In this document: positions 1 to 9,046 of the stretch, one piece after another
Numbering within the stretch: the stretch's first letter is position 1
Layout of the letters: the number at the start of each line of letters is the position of its first letter
Source: Eutrophocola sp964601805
GTDB taxonomy: Bacteria > Pseudomonadota > Gammaproteobacteria > Pseudomonadales > Pseudohongiellaceae
Direction: 5' to 3'
Length of the DNA: 64,000 bases
Assembly: GCA_964601805.1 (NCBI GenBank)
Contig: CAZROW010000001.1
Span: 1 to 64,000 of the forward strand
Made by a program: the position numbers and the translations under genes
The notes under the pieces: generated by a model
What the model was told of the DNA's origin: nothing
Database searches by the model: none
The model's input: only the letters and a program-made list of their open reading frames with translations

Positions 1-22
1 TGGAAAGGAAATATTAACGGAC

Positions 23-227
23 GATAAAAGGATAAAAGGATAAAAGGATAAAAGGCATGCGGTTCAACATGGACTCGAAAGTTTAAGCCCTTTTATCCTT
101 TTATCGAGCGATTGAAGTCATTGAAAGAGCAGCAGGCCTGCTATGTGGAAGAGGTTAAAGAAAGAGAATTCAGAAATTTAGGCAAGCGATTTATCCCTTT
201 ATCGAGCGACAAAGAAGTTATTGAAAG
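23..227. repeat. GATAAAAG octamer arrays and imperfect direct repeat upstream of sdhB
   Basis: Positions 23-54 hold four perfect tandem copies of GATAAAAG. Positions 90-105 hold two copies of the reverse complement CTTTTATC, so the blocks could form a stem of about 16 bp around a 35-nt loop. A second, imperfect copy of the right arm and its downstream flank follows: 93-127 and 191-227 share TTATCC-Y-TTTATCGAGCGA, then GAAGT-N-ATTGAAAG. A related octamer family recurs at 20098-20253. No coding frame is convincing in 1-275. Whether this is a mobile element, an RNA-stability element or a protein-binding array cannot be told from the sequence. Confidence 0.75.
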
Positions 228-275
228 AATTAATTCACTATTAGCCCAACGAAATAGTAGAAAGAGATTACCCAA

Positions 276-980
276 ATGAAAGTAAGCGTCTACCGCTACA
301 ACCCCGAAACGGACCTCAAGCCCTCCATGCAGGATTTCGAGGTCGAAATTCCTGGTGGCAAGGACATCATGGTGCTGGATGTGATGCACCTGGTGAAAGA
401 GCAGGATGAAAGCGTGGCTTATCGCCGCTCCTGCCGGGAAGGTGTGTGTGGTTCCGATGGGGTCAACATGAACGGGGTGAACGGACTGGCCTGTATCACC
501 CATATTTCCGAGGTGGTGAAAAACGACACGCTGGTCATTCGTCCGCTGCCGGGCTTGCCGGTCATTCGTGACCTGGTGGTGGATATGTCTGCTTTCTATA
601 AACAGTACGAGCGCATCAAGCCTTACCTGCAAAACGATGAACCTGCACCGGCAATTGAGCGCCTGCAGTCACCGGAGGATCGTGCCAAGCTTGATGGCCT
701 TTACGAATGTATTCTTTGCGCATGCTGCTCCACCAACTGCCCGTCATTCTGGTGGAACCCGGACAAGTTTGTTGGTCCGGCAGGCCTGCTGCAAGCCTAC
801 CGTTTCCTTGCTGACAGCAGGGATACCCACACCGAGGAACGTCTTGCCGACCTGGAAGATCCGTTCAGTGTTTTCCGTTGTCGCGGCATCATGAACTGTG
901 TTGCCGTGTGCCCGAAAGGATTGAACCCGACACGTGCCATCGGTCATATCAGATCCATGCTCATGGAAAGGGGCACCTGA
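276..980 (+). CDS. sdhB: Succinate dehydrogenase iron-sulfur subunit SdhB
   Basis: Electron-transfer subunit of membrane complex II, passing electrons from the SdhA flavin through three Fe-S clusters to quinone. It has 234 residues, the usual length. The N-terminal ferredoxin domain carries [2Fe-2S] ligands C53, C58, D61 and C73; the Asp ligand is the enterobacterial pattern. The C-terminal domain has CILCACC (C145, C148, C151) with C212 for [4Fe-4S], and C155, C202 and C208 for [3Fe-4S]. The ATG follows AAAGAGA. The other sdh genes must lie before the window. They are separated from sdhB by at least 275 bp of repeats, which is unusual for an sdhCDAB operon. sucA follows 82 bp later. Confidence 0.97.
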   Translation: MKVSVYRYNPETDLKPSMQDFEVEIPGGKDIMVLDVMHLVKEQDESVAYRRSCREGVCGSDGVNMNGVNGLACITHISEVVKNDTLVIRPLPGLPVIRDLVVDMSAFYKQYERIKPYLQNDEPAPAIERLQSPEDRAKLDGLYECILCACCSTNCPSFWWNPDKFVGPAGLLQAYRFLADSRDTHTEERLADLEDPFSVFRCRGIMNCVAVCPKGLNPTRAIGHIRSMLMERGT

Positions 981-1062
981 CCCGTTATAGCATAGCGTTG
1001 TAATCACACTTTGCATGGTTGAAACCTGCCGTGCGTCGAAACTGGGGAAGACAGATACCATC

Positions 1063-3915
1063 ATGATGGATAATTTTCGCGAACTGATGCTCGATAGCGG
1101 CCATATTTCCGGGGGCAACCTGGATTATGTGGAGGGCTTGTATGAATCCTGGCTGGCCGATTCGGAATCGGTGCCGGCAGAATGGCAAAACTATTTTTCT
1201 TCATTGCCCCAGGTAGAAGGCGGCAATGGCCATGATGTCTCCCATGACGCCATCGTGAAACAGTTTCGTGGTTTGCCCAAACGTGGCACGACTACCGTAC
1301 AGGTCACCAATGGCGCCAGACCCGGCAGCATTGACCACGAAGCCAAGCAGGTCAGTGTCGAGCAATTGATCGGAGCTTATCGCGCCCGCGGTCACCAGCA
1401 TGCCAACCTTGACCCCCTGGCCATCAAGGCGCGCAATCCGGTTCCCGATCTTGATCCGGCATACCATAACCTGAGCAGCGCCGATCTGAATAATGAATTC
1501 CTGACTGAATCCCTGTACATGGAACAGCCCCAGGCAACCCTGTCTGAAATTACCAATGTCCTGGAAAGTATCTATTGCTCCTCCATTGGCTACGAGTACA
1601 TGGGCATCATCAACATGGAAGAGCGTCAGTGGATTCAGCAACGCATTGAACCCAATCGGGGCAAACCGAATTTCAGCAAGGAGCAGCGCCTGCATATTCT
1701 TGAGCGCCTGAGTGCTGCTGAAGGCCTGGAAAAACACCTGGATGGCAAGTACCCCGGCACCAAGCGTTTCGGCCTGGAAGGCGGGGAAAGCATGATCCAT
1801 GCGCTGGACGATATTATCCAGCGTGCCGGTGAAAACGGCGTCAAGGAAATTGTCATGGGCATGGCCCATCGCGGCCGGCTCAATGTCCTGGTCAACACCA
1901 TGGGCAAGAACCCCGAAGAACTGTTTGCGGAATTTGAAGGCAAGAAGGTTTACAAGACTTCCGGTGACGTGAAATACCATTCCGGCTTCTCGTCCAACAT
2001 CATGACAGCAGGGGGCGAAGTCCACTGCAGCCTGGCATTCAACCCCTCGCACCTGGAAATCGTATCGCCGGTAGTGGAAGGCTCGGTACGTGCACGCCAG
2101 GATCGTCGCCAGGACCCGAACGGGGAAACGGTATTGCCAATCATCGTCCATGGTGATGCGGCCTTTGCCGGGCAGGGCGTGGTCATGGAAACGTTCCAGA
2201 TGTCACAGACACGTGCCTACAAGACCGGTGGTACCGTACACATTATCCTGAACAACCAGGTCGGCTTTACCACCTCGCGCCAGAACGATGCCCGTTCCAC
2301 CGAGTACTGTACCGATATCGCCAAGATGATCCAGGCACCGATTTTCCACGTCAACGGTGATGACCCGGAAGCGGTATTGTTTGTCGCCCAGTTGGCGCTG
2401 GATTATCGCAACAAGTTTCACAAGGATGTCGTTGTTGACCTGGTGTGCTATCGCCGTCGTGGTCACAACGAAACCGATGAGCCAAGCACCACGCAGCCCA
2501 TGATGTACAAGAAAATCCGTTCGCATCCAACGACCCGGACCCTGTACGCGGAAAAACTCATTGCCGAAGGCCTGATAACAAAAGAGGCCGCCGACGAAAT
2601 CAACGCCAACTATCGCAAATCACTGGATGAAGGCACCCACGTGGTCAAATCCCTGGTCAACGTGCCCAACACGGCGTTGTTTGTCGACTGGCGTCCCTAC
2701 ATCGGTCACTCCTGGGATATGCCCTGTGAGACCAATATTCACATCACGCACCTGAAAGCGCTTGCGGACCGGCTGGTCACTGTGCCGGATGACTTCAAGC
2801 TGAACCGACAGGTTCAGAAACTGATGGAAGACCGTACCCAGATGGCGAAAGGCGACAAACCCATCGACTGGGGTTTTGCCGAGTGCCTGGCCTATGCCAG
2901 CCTGGTGGCCAATAACTACAAGGTGCGTATTACCGGCCAGGATGTCTGTCGCGGTACCTTTTCTCATCGTCACGCCATGTTGCGAGACCAGAACAACGGT
3001 CGCAGCTATGTGCCGCTGAGTCATATTTCACCGTCACAACGCAAGTTTGTCATTTTTGATTCACTGCTTTCCGAGGAAGCCGTGCTGGCCTTTGAGTTTG
3101 GCTACGCCAGCACCCGGCCCGATGCCCTGGTCATCTGGGAAGCCCAGTTCGGCGATTTTGCCAACGGTGCCCAGGTGGTCATTGACCAGTTCGTTACCAG
3201 TTGTGAGTACAAGTGGGGCAGGCTGTGCGGCCTGACCATGTTGTTGCCCCATGGTTATGAAGGACAGGGACCGGAGCATTCTTCAGCCCGCCTGGAACGC
3301 TTCCTGCAGCTTTGTGCTGAACACAATATCCAGGTTTGTGTACCGACAACACCTGCGCAGGTTTTTCACATGCTGCGTCGGCAGGTGATCCGTCCACTGC
3401 GCAAGCCCCTGATCGTGATGACACCGAAGAGCCTGTTACGTCATCCGGAAGCAGTCTCCTCCCTGTCTGATTTGTCAGAAGGCAGTTTCCAGCTGGTGAT
3501 TCCTGAAACCGATGACGATATTGATCCCCTGAAGGTCAAGCGCGTCGTGCTTTGTAGCGGCAAGGTCTACTACGAACTGCGCAAGAAGCGCCGTGAAGAG
3601 GGTATCAAGGACGTCGCCATTATACGCCTGGAGCAGCTGTACCCGTTCCCGGAGGACATCCTTTACGACGTACTCAAGCCCTACAAGAATTTTGAAAAGG
3701 TTGTGTGGTGCCAGGAAGAACCCCAGAACATGGGCGCCTGGTATCCCAGCCAGCATCACATCAAGAATGTTATTCGTCGCGATCGCCCGAGCTTCCAGCT
3801 GGATTATGCGGGTCGCCCGGGCTCGGCAGCGCCGGCCGGTGGTTACATGGCCCTGCACAACAGGCGCCAGGAGTTGCTGGTCAAACAGGCCCTTGGTATC
3901 GCCGAACAGGAATAA
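1063..3915 (+). CDS. sucA: 2-oxoglutarate dehydrogenase E1 component SucA
   Basis: Thiamine-diphosphate decarboxylase of the 2-oxoglutarate dehydrogenase complex; it decarboxylates 2-oxoglutarate and succinylates the lipoyl group of SucB. I start it at ATG 1063 (950 aa), because MMDNFRELMLDSGHISG aligns with the family N-terminus and GGGGAAG lies upstream; an in-frame ATG at 1015 would add 16 non-family residues. Visible motifs include GMAHRGRLNVL, HGDAAFAGQG (about residue 363), the ThDP-type GDDPEAV block (about 431) leading to YRRRGHNETDEP, and the C-terminal GYEGQGPEHSSARLERFLQL. It is the second gene of the TCA operon, with sucB 61 bp downstream. Confidence 0.97.
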   Translation: MMDNFRELMLDSGHISGGNLDYVEGLYESWLADSESVPAEWQNYFSSLPQVEGGNGHDVSHDAIVKQFRGLPKRGTTTVQVTNGARPGSIDHEAKQVSVEQLIGAYRARGHQHANLDPLAIKARNPVPDLDPAYHNLSSADLNNEFLTESLYMEQPQATLSEITNVLESIYCSSIGYEYMGIINMEERQWIQQRIEPNRGKPNFSKEQRLHILERLSAAEGLEKHLDGKYPGTKRFGLEGGESMIHALDDIIQRAGENGVKEIVMGMAHRGRLNVLVNTMGKNPEELFAEFEGKKVYKTSGDVKYHSGFSSNIMTAGGEVHCSLAFNPSHLEIVSPVVEGSVRARQDRRQDPNGETVLPIIVHGDAAFAGQGVVMETFQMSQTRAYKTGGTVHIILNNQVGFTTSRQNDARSTEYCTDIAKMIQAPIFHVNGDDPEAVLFVAQLALDYRNKFHKDVVVDLVCYRRRGHNETDEPSTTQPMMYKKIRSHPTTRTLYAEKLIAEGLITKEAADEINANYRKSLDEGTHVVKSLVNVPNTALFVDWRPYIGHSWDMPCETNIHITHLKALADRLVTVPDDFKLNRQVQKLMEDRTQMAKGDKPIDWGFAECLAYASLVANNYKVRITGQDVCRGTFSHRHAMLRDQNNGRSYVPLSHISPSQRKFVIFDSLLSEEAVLAFEFGYASTRPDALVIWEAQFGDFANGAQVVIDQFVTSCEYKWGRLCGLTMLLPHGYEGQGPEHSSARLERFLQLCAEHNIQVCVPTTPAQVFHMLRRQVIRPLRKPLIVMTPKSLLRHPEAVSSLSDLSEGSFQLVIPETDDDIDPLKVKRVVLCSGKVYYELRKKRREEGIKDVAIIRLEQLYPFPEDILYDVLKPYKNFEKVVWCQEEPQNMGAWYPSQHHIKNVIRRDRPSFQLDYAGRPGSAAPAGGYMALHNRRQELLVKQALGIAEQE

Positions 3916-3976
3916 CCCGACAAAGCATTAGCACAGCAAGACATGCCCGGCCAAATAACGGGGAAAAGGAAAAAAC

Positions 3977-5248
3977 ATGGCTATAGAGATCAAAGCGCCC
4001 ACATTACCTGAGTCGGTACCGGACGGTACCATTGCCACGTGGTACAAGAAGCCTGGCGAAAGTGCCGCTCGTGATGAACTGCTGGTGGATATTGAAACGG
4101 ACAAGGTAGTCCTGGAAGTCGTGGCACCCGCAGACGGTGTGCTTCAGGACATCAGGAAAGGAGAGGGCGACACCATCGTCAGCAACGAAGTGCTGGCCGT
4201 ATTCAATGAAGGTGAGATAGACAAGTCGTCAGCAGAAAGTGAACCGGCACAGGTCAGTGAAGCAGCCCCGGCCCCGGCAGAACCTGAAGAGGAAGATGTC
4301 GACAAGAGTTCGGAAGAAGTGCTGATGAGCCCTGCCGCACGCAAGCTGGTGGAAGAAAACGGCCTTGATGCCAACAGTATCCCCAGTACCGGCAAGGACG
4401 GACGAATCACCAAGGAAGATGTGGTCAATTTCATGAAGGCACCTGCTGCAAAGGCGGAAGCTCCCGCGGCATCCGCACCGGCGCCGGCAGCAGCCAAACC
4501 CGCCGCACCGGCACCAAGGCCGGCTCCTGCAGTAAACGGCAATGGCCGCACGGAAGAACGGGTACCCATGACCCGCCTTCGTGCCAAGGTGGCCGAGCGC
4601 TTGCTGCAGGCAACACAGACAACGGCCATGCTGACCACCTTCAACGAGGTCAACATGATGGCTGTCATGGAACTGCGCAACAAGTACAAGGACGCCTTCG
4701 AGAAACAGCATGACGGCACACGCCTGGGTTTCATGTCCTTTTTTGTACGGGCCAGTGTTGAGGCTCTGAAACGTTTTCCGGCCGTCAATGCTTCGATGGA
4801 CGGTAACGATATTATCTACCATGGTTACCAGGATATTGGCGTGGCGGTGTCTTCAGATCGCGGCCTGGTGGTCCCGGTACTGCGTGATGCCGATGCCATG
4901 AGCCTGGCCGACATTGAACAGTCCATTCGTGATTACGGCCTCAAGGCCCGTGACGGCAAACTTGGCATCGAAGAGATGACAGGTGGCACCTTTACCATTT
5001 CCAACGGCGGAGTGTTTGGCTCGTTGTTGTCAACACCGATCCTGAATCCGCCGCAAACTGCCATCCTGGGTATGCATAAAATCCAGGAACGGCCAATGGC
5101 GGTCAACGGCGAAGTAAAAATACTGCCTATGATGTACCTGGCATTGTCCTATGATCACCGCATGATTGACGGCAAAGAGGCTGTCCAGTTCCTGGTGACC
5201 ATCAAGGACTTGCTGGAAGACCCGGCGCGTATTTTCCTCGAGGTCTAG
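3977..5248 (+). CDS. sucB: Dihydrolipoyl succinyltransferase E2 component SucB
   Basis: Core acyltransferase of the 2-oxoglutarate dehydrogenase complex (423 aa). Residues 1-76 form one lipoyl domain with the attachment lysine K43 in ETDKVVLE. An Ala/Pro/Glu linker leads to the peripheral subunit-binding domain (SPAARKLVEENGLDANSI to GRITKEDVV, about 115-152). A second Ala/Pro linker precedes the catalytic domain, whose active site is H394-x3-D398-G in LSYDHRMIDG. One lipoyl domain and the closing DPARIFLEV fit SucB rather than pyruvate dehydrogenase E2. The start has a clear GGGGAAAAGGA site. lpd, the E3 partner, follows after 103 bp. Confidence 0.96.
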   Translation: MAIEIKAPTLPESVPDGTIATWYKKPGESAARDELLVDIETDKVVLEVVAPADGVLQDIRKGEGDTIVSNEVLAVFNEGEIDKSSAESEPAQVSEAAPAPAEPEEEDVDKSSEEVLMSPAARKLVEENGLDANSIPSTGKDGRITKEDVVNFMKAPAAKAEAPAASAPAPAAAKPAAPAPRPAPAVNGNGRTEERVPMTRLRAKVAERLLQATQTTAMLTTFNEVNMMAVMELRNKYKDAFEKQHDGTRLGFMSFFVRASVEALKRFPAVNASMDGNDIIYHGYQDIGVAVSSDRGLVVPVLRDADAMSLADIEQSIRDYGLKARDGKLGIEEMTGGTFTISNGGVFGSLLSTPILNPPQTAILGMHKIQERPMAVNGEVKILPMMYLALSYDHRMIDGKEAVQFLVTIKDLLEDPARIFLEV

Positions 5249-5303
5249 CAAGGACCCGGGTAGCGACGCCTGGTGCGTCACATTGCATTCAACTTTAGAC
5301 AAT

Positions 5304-5333
5304 TACAGTCAACTACAGTCAACTACAGACAAG
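5304..5333 (+). repeat. Decamer tandem repeat in the sucB-lpd spacer
   Basis: TACAGTCAAC occurs twice in tandem (5304-5313, 5314-5323), followed by the near copy TACAGACAAG (5324-5333). It sits 18 bp before the lpd start codon, and the GCAGTAACAGGA translation signal follows directly. A small hairpin with stem GACGC/GCGTC lies at 5265-5279. The repeat may be a slippage product with no role. Confidence 0.6.
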
Positions 5334-5351
5334 CAGTAACAGGACATTACC

Positions 5352-6794
5352 ATGGCAGATTATGACGTGATCATTATCGGGGCAGGACCGGGAGGCTACG
5401 TAGCCGCCATTCGTGCCGCTCAATTGGGCCTCAAGACAGCCTGCGTGGAAAAGTGGATCGATGCCGACAACAAGCCCGTCTATGGCGGTACCTGTCTGAA
5501 TATCGGCTGTATTCCTTCCAAGGCACTGCTGGATTCTTCCCACAAGTTTGCCGAGGCTAGCCATGATTTCGATGTGCATGGCATCAAGGTCAGCAAGGTG
5601 GGCCTGGATGTGCCGGCCATGATTGAACGCAAGGAAAAAGTGGTGAAACAGCTTACCGGTGGTATTACCGGCTTGTTCCGTGCCAACAAGGTCACGGGTA
5701 TTTCGGGTACCGGCAAACTCCTGAAAGACAAGAAGGTGGAAGTCACCGACAAGGACGGCAAGACCCAGACCCTGTCCGCTGACAACATCATTCTGGCTGC
5801 CGGCTCGGTTCCCATAGAAATTCCGCCCACCCCCCTGGATGGTGATGTCATTGTGGATTCCACCGGTGCCCTGGAATTCCAGTCTGTGCCCAAGCGGCTT
5901 GGCATCATCGGGGCCGGTGTGATTGGCCTGGAACTGGGTTCTGTCTGGTCACGCCTGGGCGCCGAAGTGGTGATTCTCGAAGCCGTGGATACTTTCCTGC
6001 CCATGATAGACCAGCAGATTGCCAAGGAAGCGAAAAAGATTCTGACCAAGCAGGGGCTGGATATACGCCTGGGCGCCAAGGTCACCGGCAGCGAACTGAA
6101 GAAAGGCAAGGCCAAGGGCGTCAAGGTGACCTATGAAGACAAGGAAGGCGAAAAAACCGAGAGTTTTGACAAGCTCATCGTCTGCGTCGGCCGTCGTCCG
6201 CTCACTGAAAACCTGTTGTCGGATGATTGCGGTGTCGAACGTGACCAGCGTGGTTTCATCCAGGTGGACGATCACTGTGCCACGAATGTTCCGGGAGTGT
6301 ATGCAGTCGGCGATATCGTGCGCGGCCCGATGCTGGCACACAAGAGTTCCGAGGAAGGTGTCATGGTGGCTGAAAATATTGCCGGCCAGAAAGCGTCAAT
6401 GAACTACGACCTGATTCCTTCTGTCATTTATACCCATCCCGAGATAGCAGCAGTCGGCAAGACTGAAGAGCAGTTGAAGGAAGAGGGCATTGAATACAAC
6501 ACCGGCGTCTTCCCCTTTGCCGCTTCCGGGCGCGCCCTGGCGGCCAATGATTCCGACGGTATGGTGAAATTACTGGCAGATGCCAAGACTGACCGGGTCC
6601 TGGGCTGTCACATAATAGGCCCCTCTGCCGCAGACCTGGCCCAGACCGTTGTAGTCGCGATGGAGTTCAGTACCAGTGCAGAAGACCTGGGAATGACCGT
6701 GTTCTCGCACCCGGCATTGTGTGAAGCGGTACATGAAGCGGCCCTGGCAGTTAACGGCCACGCCATCCATATCGCCAACCGTAAAAAGCGATAA
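5352..6794 (+). CDS. lpd: Dihydrolipoyl dehydrogenase (E3) Lpd
   Basis: FAD-dependent NAD+ oxidoreductase that reoxidises dihydrolipoyl groups of SucB and probably of other 2-oxoacid complexes. It has 480 residues. The N-terminal FAD motif is GAGPGGYVAAIRAAQLG and the redox disulfide is C48/C53 in GGTCLNIGCIPSK. The NAD motif is IGAGVIGLELGSVW, followed by a second FAD contact, GVYAVGDIVRGPMLAHK. The dimer-interface active base pair is H453/E458 in HPALCE. Its place between sucB and sucC resembles the Pseudomonas arrangement and suggests a dedicated E3 made in step with SucAB. Confidence 0.97.
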   Translation: MADYDVIIIGAGPGGYVAAIRAAQLGLKTACVEKWIDADNKPVYGGTCLNIGCIPSKALLDSSHKFAEASHDFDVHGIKVSKVGLDVPAMIERKEKVVKQLTGGITGLFRANKVTGISGTGKLLKDKKVEVTDKDGKTQTLSADNIILAAGSVPIEIPPTPLDGDVIVDSTGALEFQSVPKRLGIIGAGVIGLELGSVWSRLGAEVVILEAVDTFLPMIDQQIAKEAKKILTKQGLDIRLGAKVTGSELKKGKAKGVKVTYEDKEGEKTESFDKLIVCVGRRPLTENLLSDDCGVERDQRGFIQVDDHCATNVPGVYAVGDIVRGPMLAHKSSEEGVMVAENIAGQKASMNYDLIPSVIYTHPEIAAVGKTEEQLKEEGIEYNTGVFPFAASGRALAANDSDGMVKLLADAKTDRVLGCHIIGPSAADLAQTVVVAMEFSTSAEDLGMTVFSHPALCEAVHEAALAVNGHAIHIANRKKR

Positions 6795-6823
6795 TCACCT
6801 AAAAGCAGAGTGAAATAACCGAT

Positions 6824-7993
6824 ATGAATTTACACGAATACCAGGCCAAGAAAATATTTGCCGATTTCGGGCTGCCCGTTTCCAGGGGTTATGCCTGCGG
6901 CAGTGCACAGGAGGCCGTGGAGGCTGCCGGCAAAATCGGCGGTGATCGCTGGGTAGTCAAGGCACAGGTACATGCCGGTGGCCGTGGCAAGGCCGGTGGC
7001 GTCAAGCTGGTGTCCAATAAAGATGAAATCGAGGCCTTTGCCAAGCAGTGGCTGGGACAGCGCCTGGTCACTTACCAGACTGACAAGGACGGCCAGCCCG
7101 TCTACAAGATTCTTGTCGAGGAATGTACCGATATCGACAAGGAGTTATACCTGGGCGCCGTAGTCGACAGGGGTTCACGTCGTATCGTGTTCATGGCGTC
7201 AACGGAAGGTGGTGTGGAAATTGAAAAGGTGGCCCACGAGACTCCGGAAAAGATCCTGCGCGCCACCATTGACCCCCTGGTTGGCCCCCAACCGTTCCAG
7301 GGCAGGGAAATGGCATTCAAACTGGGCCTGAGCGGTGACCAGGTCAAACAGTTCACGAAAATCTTCCTGGGCCTGGCCAAGATGTTTGTCGACTGTGACC
7401 TGGCCTTGCTGGAAATCAACCCGCTGGTGATAACCACAGAAGGCAACCTGCATTGCCTGGATGCCAAGCTGAATATCGATGGTAATGCGCTTTACCGCCA
7501 GCCCGAGCTGAAGGAAATGCACGATCCCACCCAGGATGATGAGCGTGAAGTTCATGCCGCCAACTGGGACCTAAACTATGTCGCCCTGGACGGCAATATC
7601 GGTTGCATGGTCAATGGCGCGGGCCTGGCCATGGGGACCATGGACATCGTCAAACTGCATGGTGGTGAACCGGCCAACTTTCTTGATGTTGGTGGCGGGG
7701 CGACCAAGGAGCGGGTATCCGAGGCCTTCAAGATCATTTTGTCCGACGAAAAGGTCAAGGCAGTACTGGTCAATATTTTCGGCGGTATTGTCCGTTGTGA
7801 CCTGATTGCTGAAGGTGTCGTGGGTGCTGTCGAGGAAGTCGGCGTCAAAGTCCCTGTGGTGGTAAGACTGGAAGGCAACAATGCCGACCTGGGCAGCAAG
7901 GTACTCAAGGAAAGCGGATTGAACATTATTGCGGCCAACAGCCTGACCGAAGCCGCCCAGGAAGCTGTAAAAGCCGCTGGAGGTGCCAAATGA
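6824..7993 (+). CDS. sucC: Succinyl-CoA synthetase beta subunit SucC
   Basis: ADP/GDP-forming subunit of succinyl-CoA synthetase, which turns succinyl-CoA into succinate with substrate-level phosphorylation (389 aa, typical). The N-terminal ATP-grasp fold begins with MNLHEYQAKKIFADFGLP and contains the nucleotide-binding HAGGRGKAGGVKLV. The C-terminal CoA-ligase domain has GCMVNGAGLAMGTMD, FLDVGGGATKERV and VNIFGGIVRCD. The stop codon overlaps the start of sucD by 4 bp (ATGA), so translation is likely coupled and the two subunits made in equal amounts. Confidence 0.97.
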   Translation: MNLHEYQAKKIFADFGLPVSRGYACGSAQEAVEAAGKIGGDRWVVKAQVHAGGRGKAGGVKLVSNKDEIEAFAKQWLGQRLVTYQTDKDGQPVYKILVEECTDIDKELYLGAVVDRGSRRIVFMASTEGGVEIEKVAHETPEKILRATIDPLVGPQPFQGREMAFKLGLSGDQVKQFTKIFLGLAKMFVDCDLALLEINPLVITTEGNLHCLDAKLNIDGNALYRQPELKEMHDPTQDDEREVHAANWDLNYVALDGNIGCMVNGAGLAMGTMDIVKLHGGEPANFLDVGGGATKERVSEAFKIILSDEKVKAVLVNIFGGIVRCDLIAEGVVGAVEEVGVKVPVVVRLEGNNADLGSKVLKESGLNIIAANSLTEAAQEAVKAAGGAK

Positions 7994-8862
7994 GCATTTT
8001 ATTGAACAAGGACACACGGGTTATCTGCCAGGGCTTCACAGGCTCACAGGGCACCTACCATTCCGAACAGGCCATTGAATACGGCACGCGCATGGTAGGG
8101 GGCGTAACTCCAGGCAAAGGCGGGCAGGTGCACCTGGATTTGCCGGTATTCAATACCGTGAGTGAAGCCGTTGAGCAGACCGGTGCCGAAGCCTCGGTCA
8201 TCTATGTTCCTGCGCCATTTTGCAAGGATTCGATCCTGGAGGCAGCTTTTGCCGGCATCAAGCTCATTGTCTGTATTACAGAAGGCATTCCCACCCTGGA
8301 CATGCTGGAAGTGAAGGTCAAATGTGATGAGCTGGGGGCTCGCGTGATTGGACCGAACTGCCCCGGAGTCATTACCCCGGGAGAATCCAAGATCGGCATT
8401 ATGCCTGGGCATATTCACCTGCCGGGTAAAGTCGGCATTGTCTCCCGTTCCGGCACACTGACCTATGAAGCCGTCAAACAGACGACTGACCATGGTTTTG
8501 GCCAGTCCACCTGTGTAGGTATCGGGGGAGACCCTATCCCGGGCTCAAGTTTCATCGATATCCTGGGCCTGCTGCAGGAAGACGACCAGACCGAGGCAAT
8601 AGTGATGATTGGCGAGATTGGCGGTACGGCTGAGGAAGAGGCCGCCCAGTTCATCAAGGCCAATGTCACCAAGCCGGTGGTTTCCTATATTGCGGGTGTC
8701 ACAGCCCCTGCCGGCAAACGTATGGGTCATGCCGGCGCCATCATTTCAGGCGGTAAAGGTACCGCTGAAGAGAAGTTTGCGGCCCTCAATGATGCCGGTG
8801 TGACGACTGTCAGGAGCCTGGCCGAGATCGGCGAAGGCCTGAAGAAAGCGGCTGGCTGGTAA
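7990..8862 (+). CDS. sucD: Succinyl-CoA synthetase alpha subunit SucD
   Basis: CoA-binding and phosphohistidine subunit of succinyl-CoA synthetase (290 aa). It begins with an N-terminal Rossmann CoA-binding domain (VICQGFTGSQGTYHSEQAI). The specificity segment VIGPNCPGVITPGE follows, then SRSGTLTYEAV, and the transiently phosphorylated H247 lies in MGHAGAIISGG. It overlaps sucC by 4 bp and ends the TCA operon; a hairpin terminator lies 33 bp after the stop. Confidence 0.97.
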   Translation: MSILLNKDTRVICQGFTGSQGTYHSEQAIEYGTRMVGGVTPGKGGQVHLDLPVFNTVSEAVEQTGAEASVIYVPAPFCKDSILEAAFAGIKLIVCITEGIPTLDMLEVKVKCDELGARVIGPNCPGVITPGESKIGIMPGHIHLPGKVGIVSRSGTLTYEAVKQTTDHGFGQSTCVGIGGDPIPGSSFIDILGLLQEDDQTEAIVMIGEIGGTAEEEAAQFIKANVTKPVVSYIAGVTAPAGKRMGHAGAIISGGKGTAEEKFAALNDAGVTTVRSLAEIGEGLKKAAGW

Positions 8863-8894
8863 CTGACCAGAGAGTCATTTTTTATTTCCCGCAA

Positions 8895-8937
8895 AGGTTG
8901 AATTACTGCTCCGTTTCGGGGCAGTTCGACCTCTTTT
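8895..8937 (+). terminator. Terminator of the sdhB-sucD operon
   Basis: AGGTTGAA-(TTA)-CTGCTCC pairs with GGGGCAGTTCGACCT across a GTTTC loop, allowing G-U pairs and a 3-nt bulge. CTTTTA follows. The position just after sucD fits an intrinsic terminator, though the U-tract is short. Confidence 0.7.
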
Positions 8938-9011
8938 ACCCCCCCCTGCAATACTTCGGAAAACCCCTCAAAGACACTGAGAAATCCTTTGATTTTTTAA
9001 GGATTAAAGTG

Positions 9012-9040
9012 TTCAATCTGATACGAGTATTTGATATGCT
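9012..9040 (+). promoter_or_regulatory. Possible sigma-70 promoter for a short transcript
   Basis: TTCAAT (9012-9017) is followed by a 17-nt spacer and TATGCT (9035-9040). The match is moderate, but the spacing is ideal and a strong terminator lies about 100 nt downstream. A start near 9047 is inferred. Confidence 0.3.
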
Positions 9041-9046
9041 CACCTG

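Noticed and set aside
1015..1062. Longer sucA start at ATG 1015
   Set aside because: The extra 16 residues do not resemble SucA N-termini, and a ribosome-site-like GGGGAAG precedes ATG 1063.
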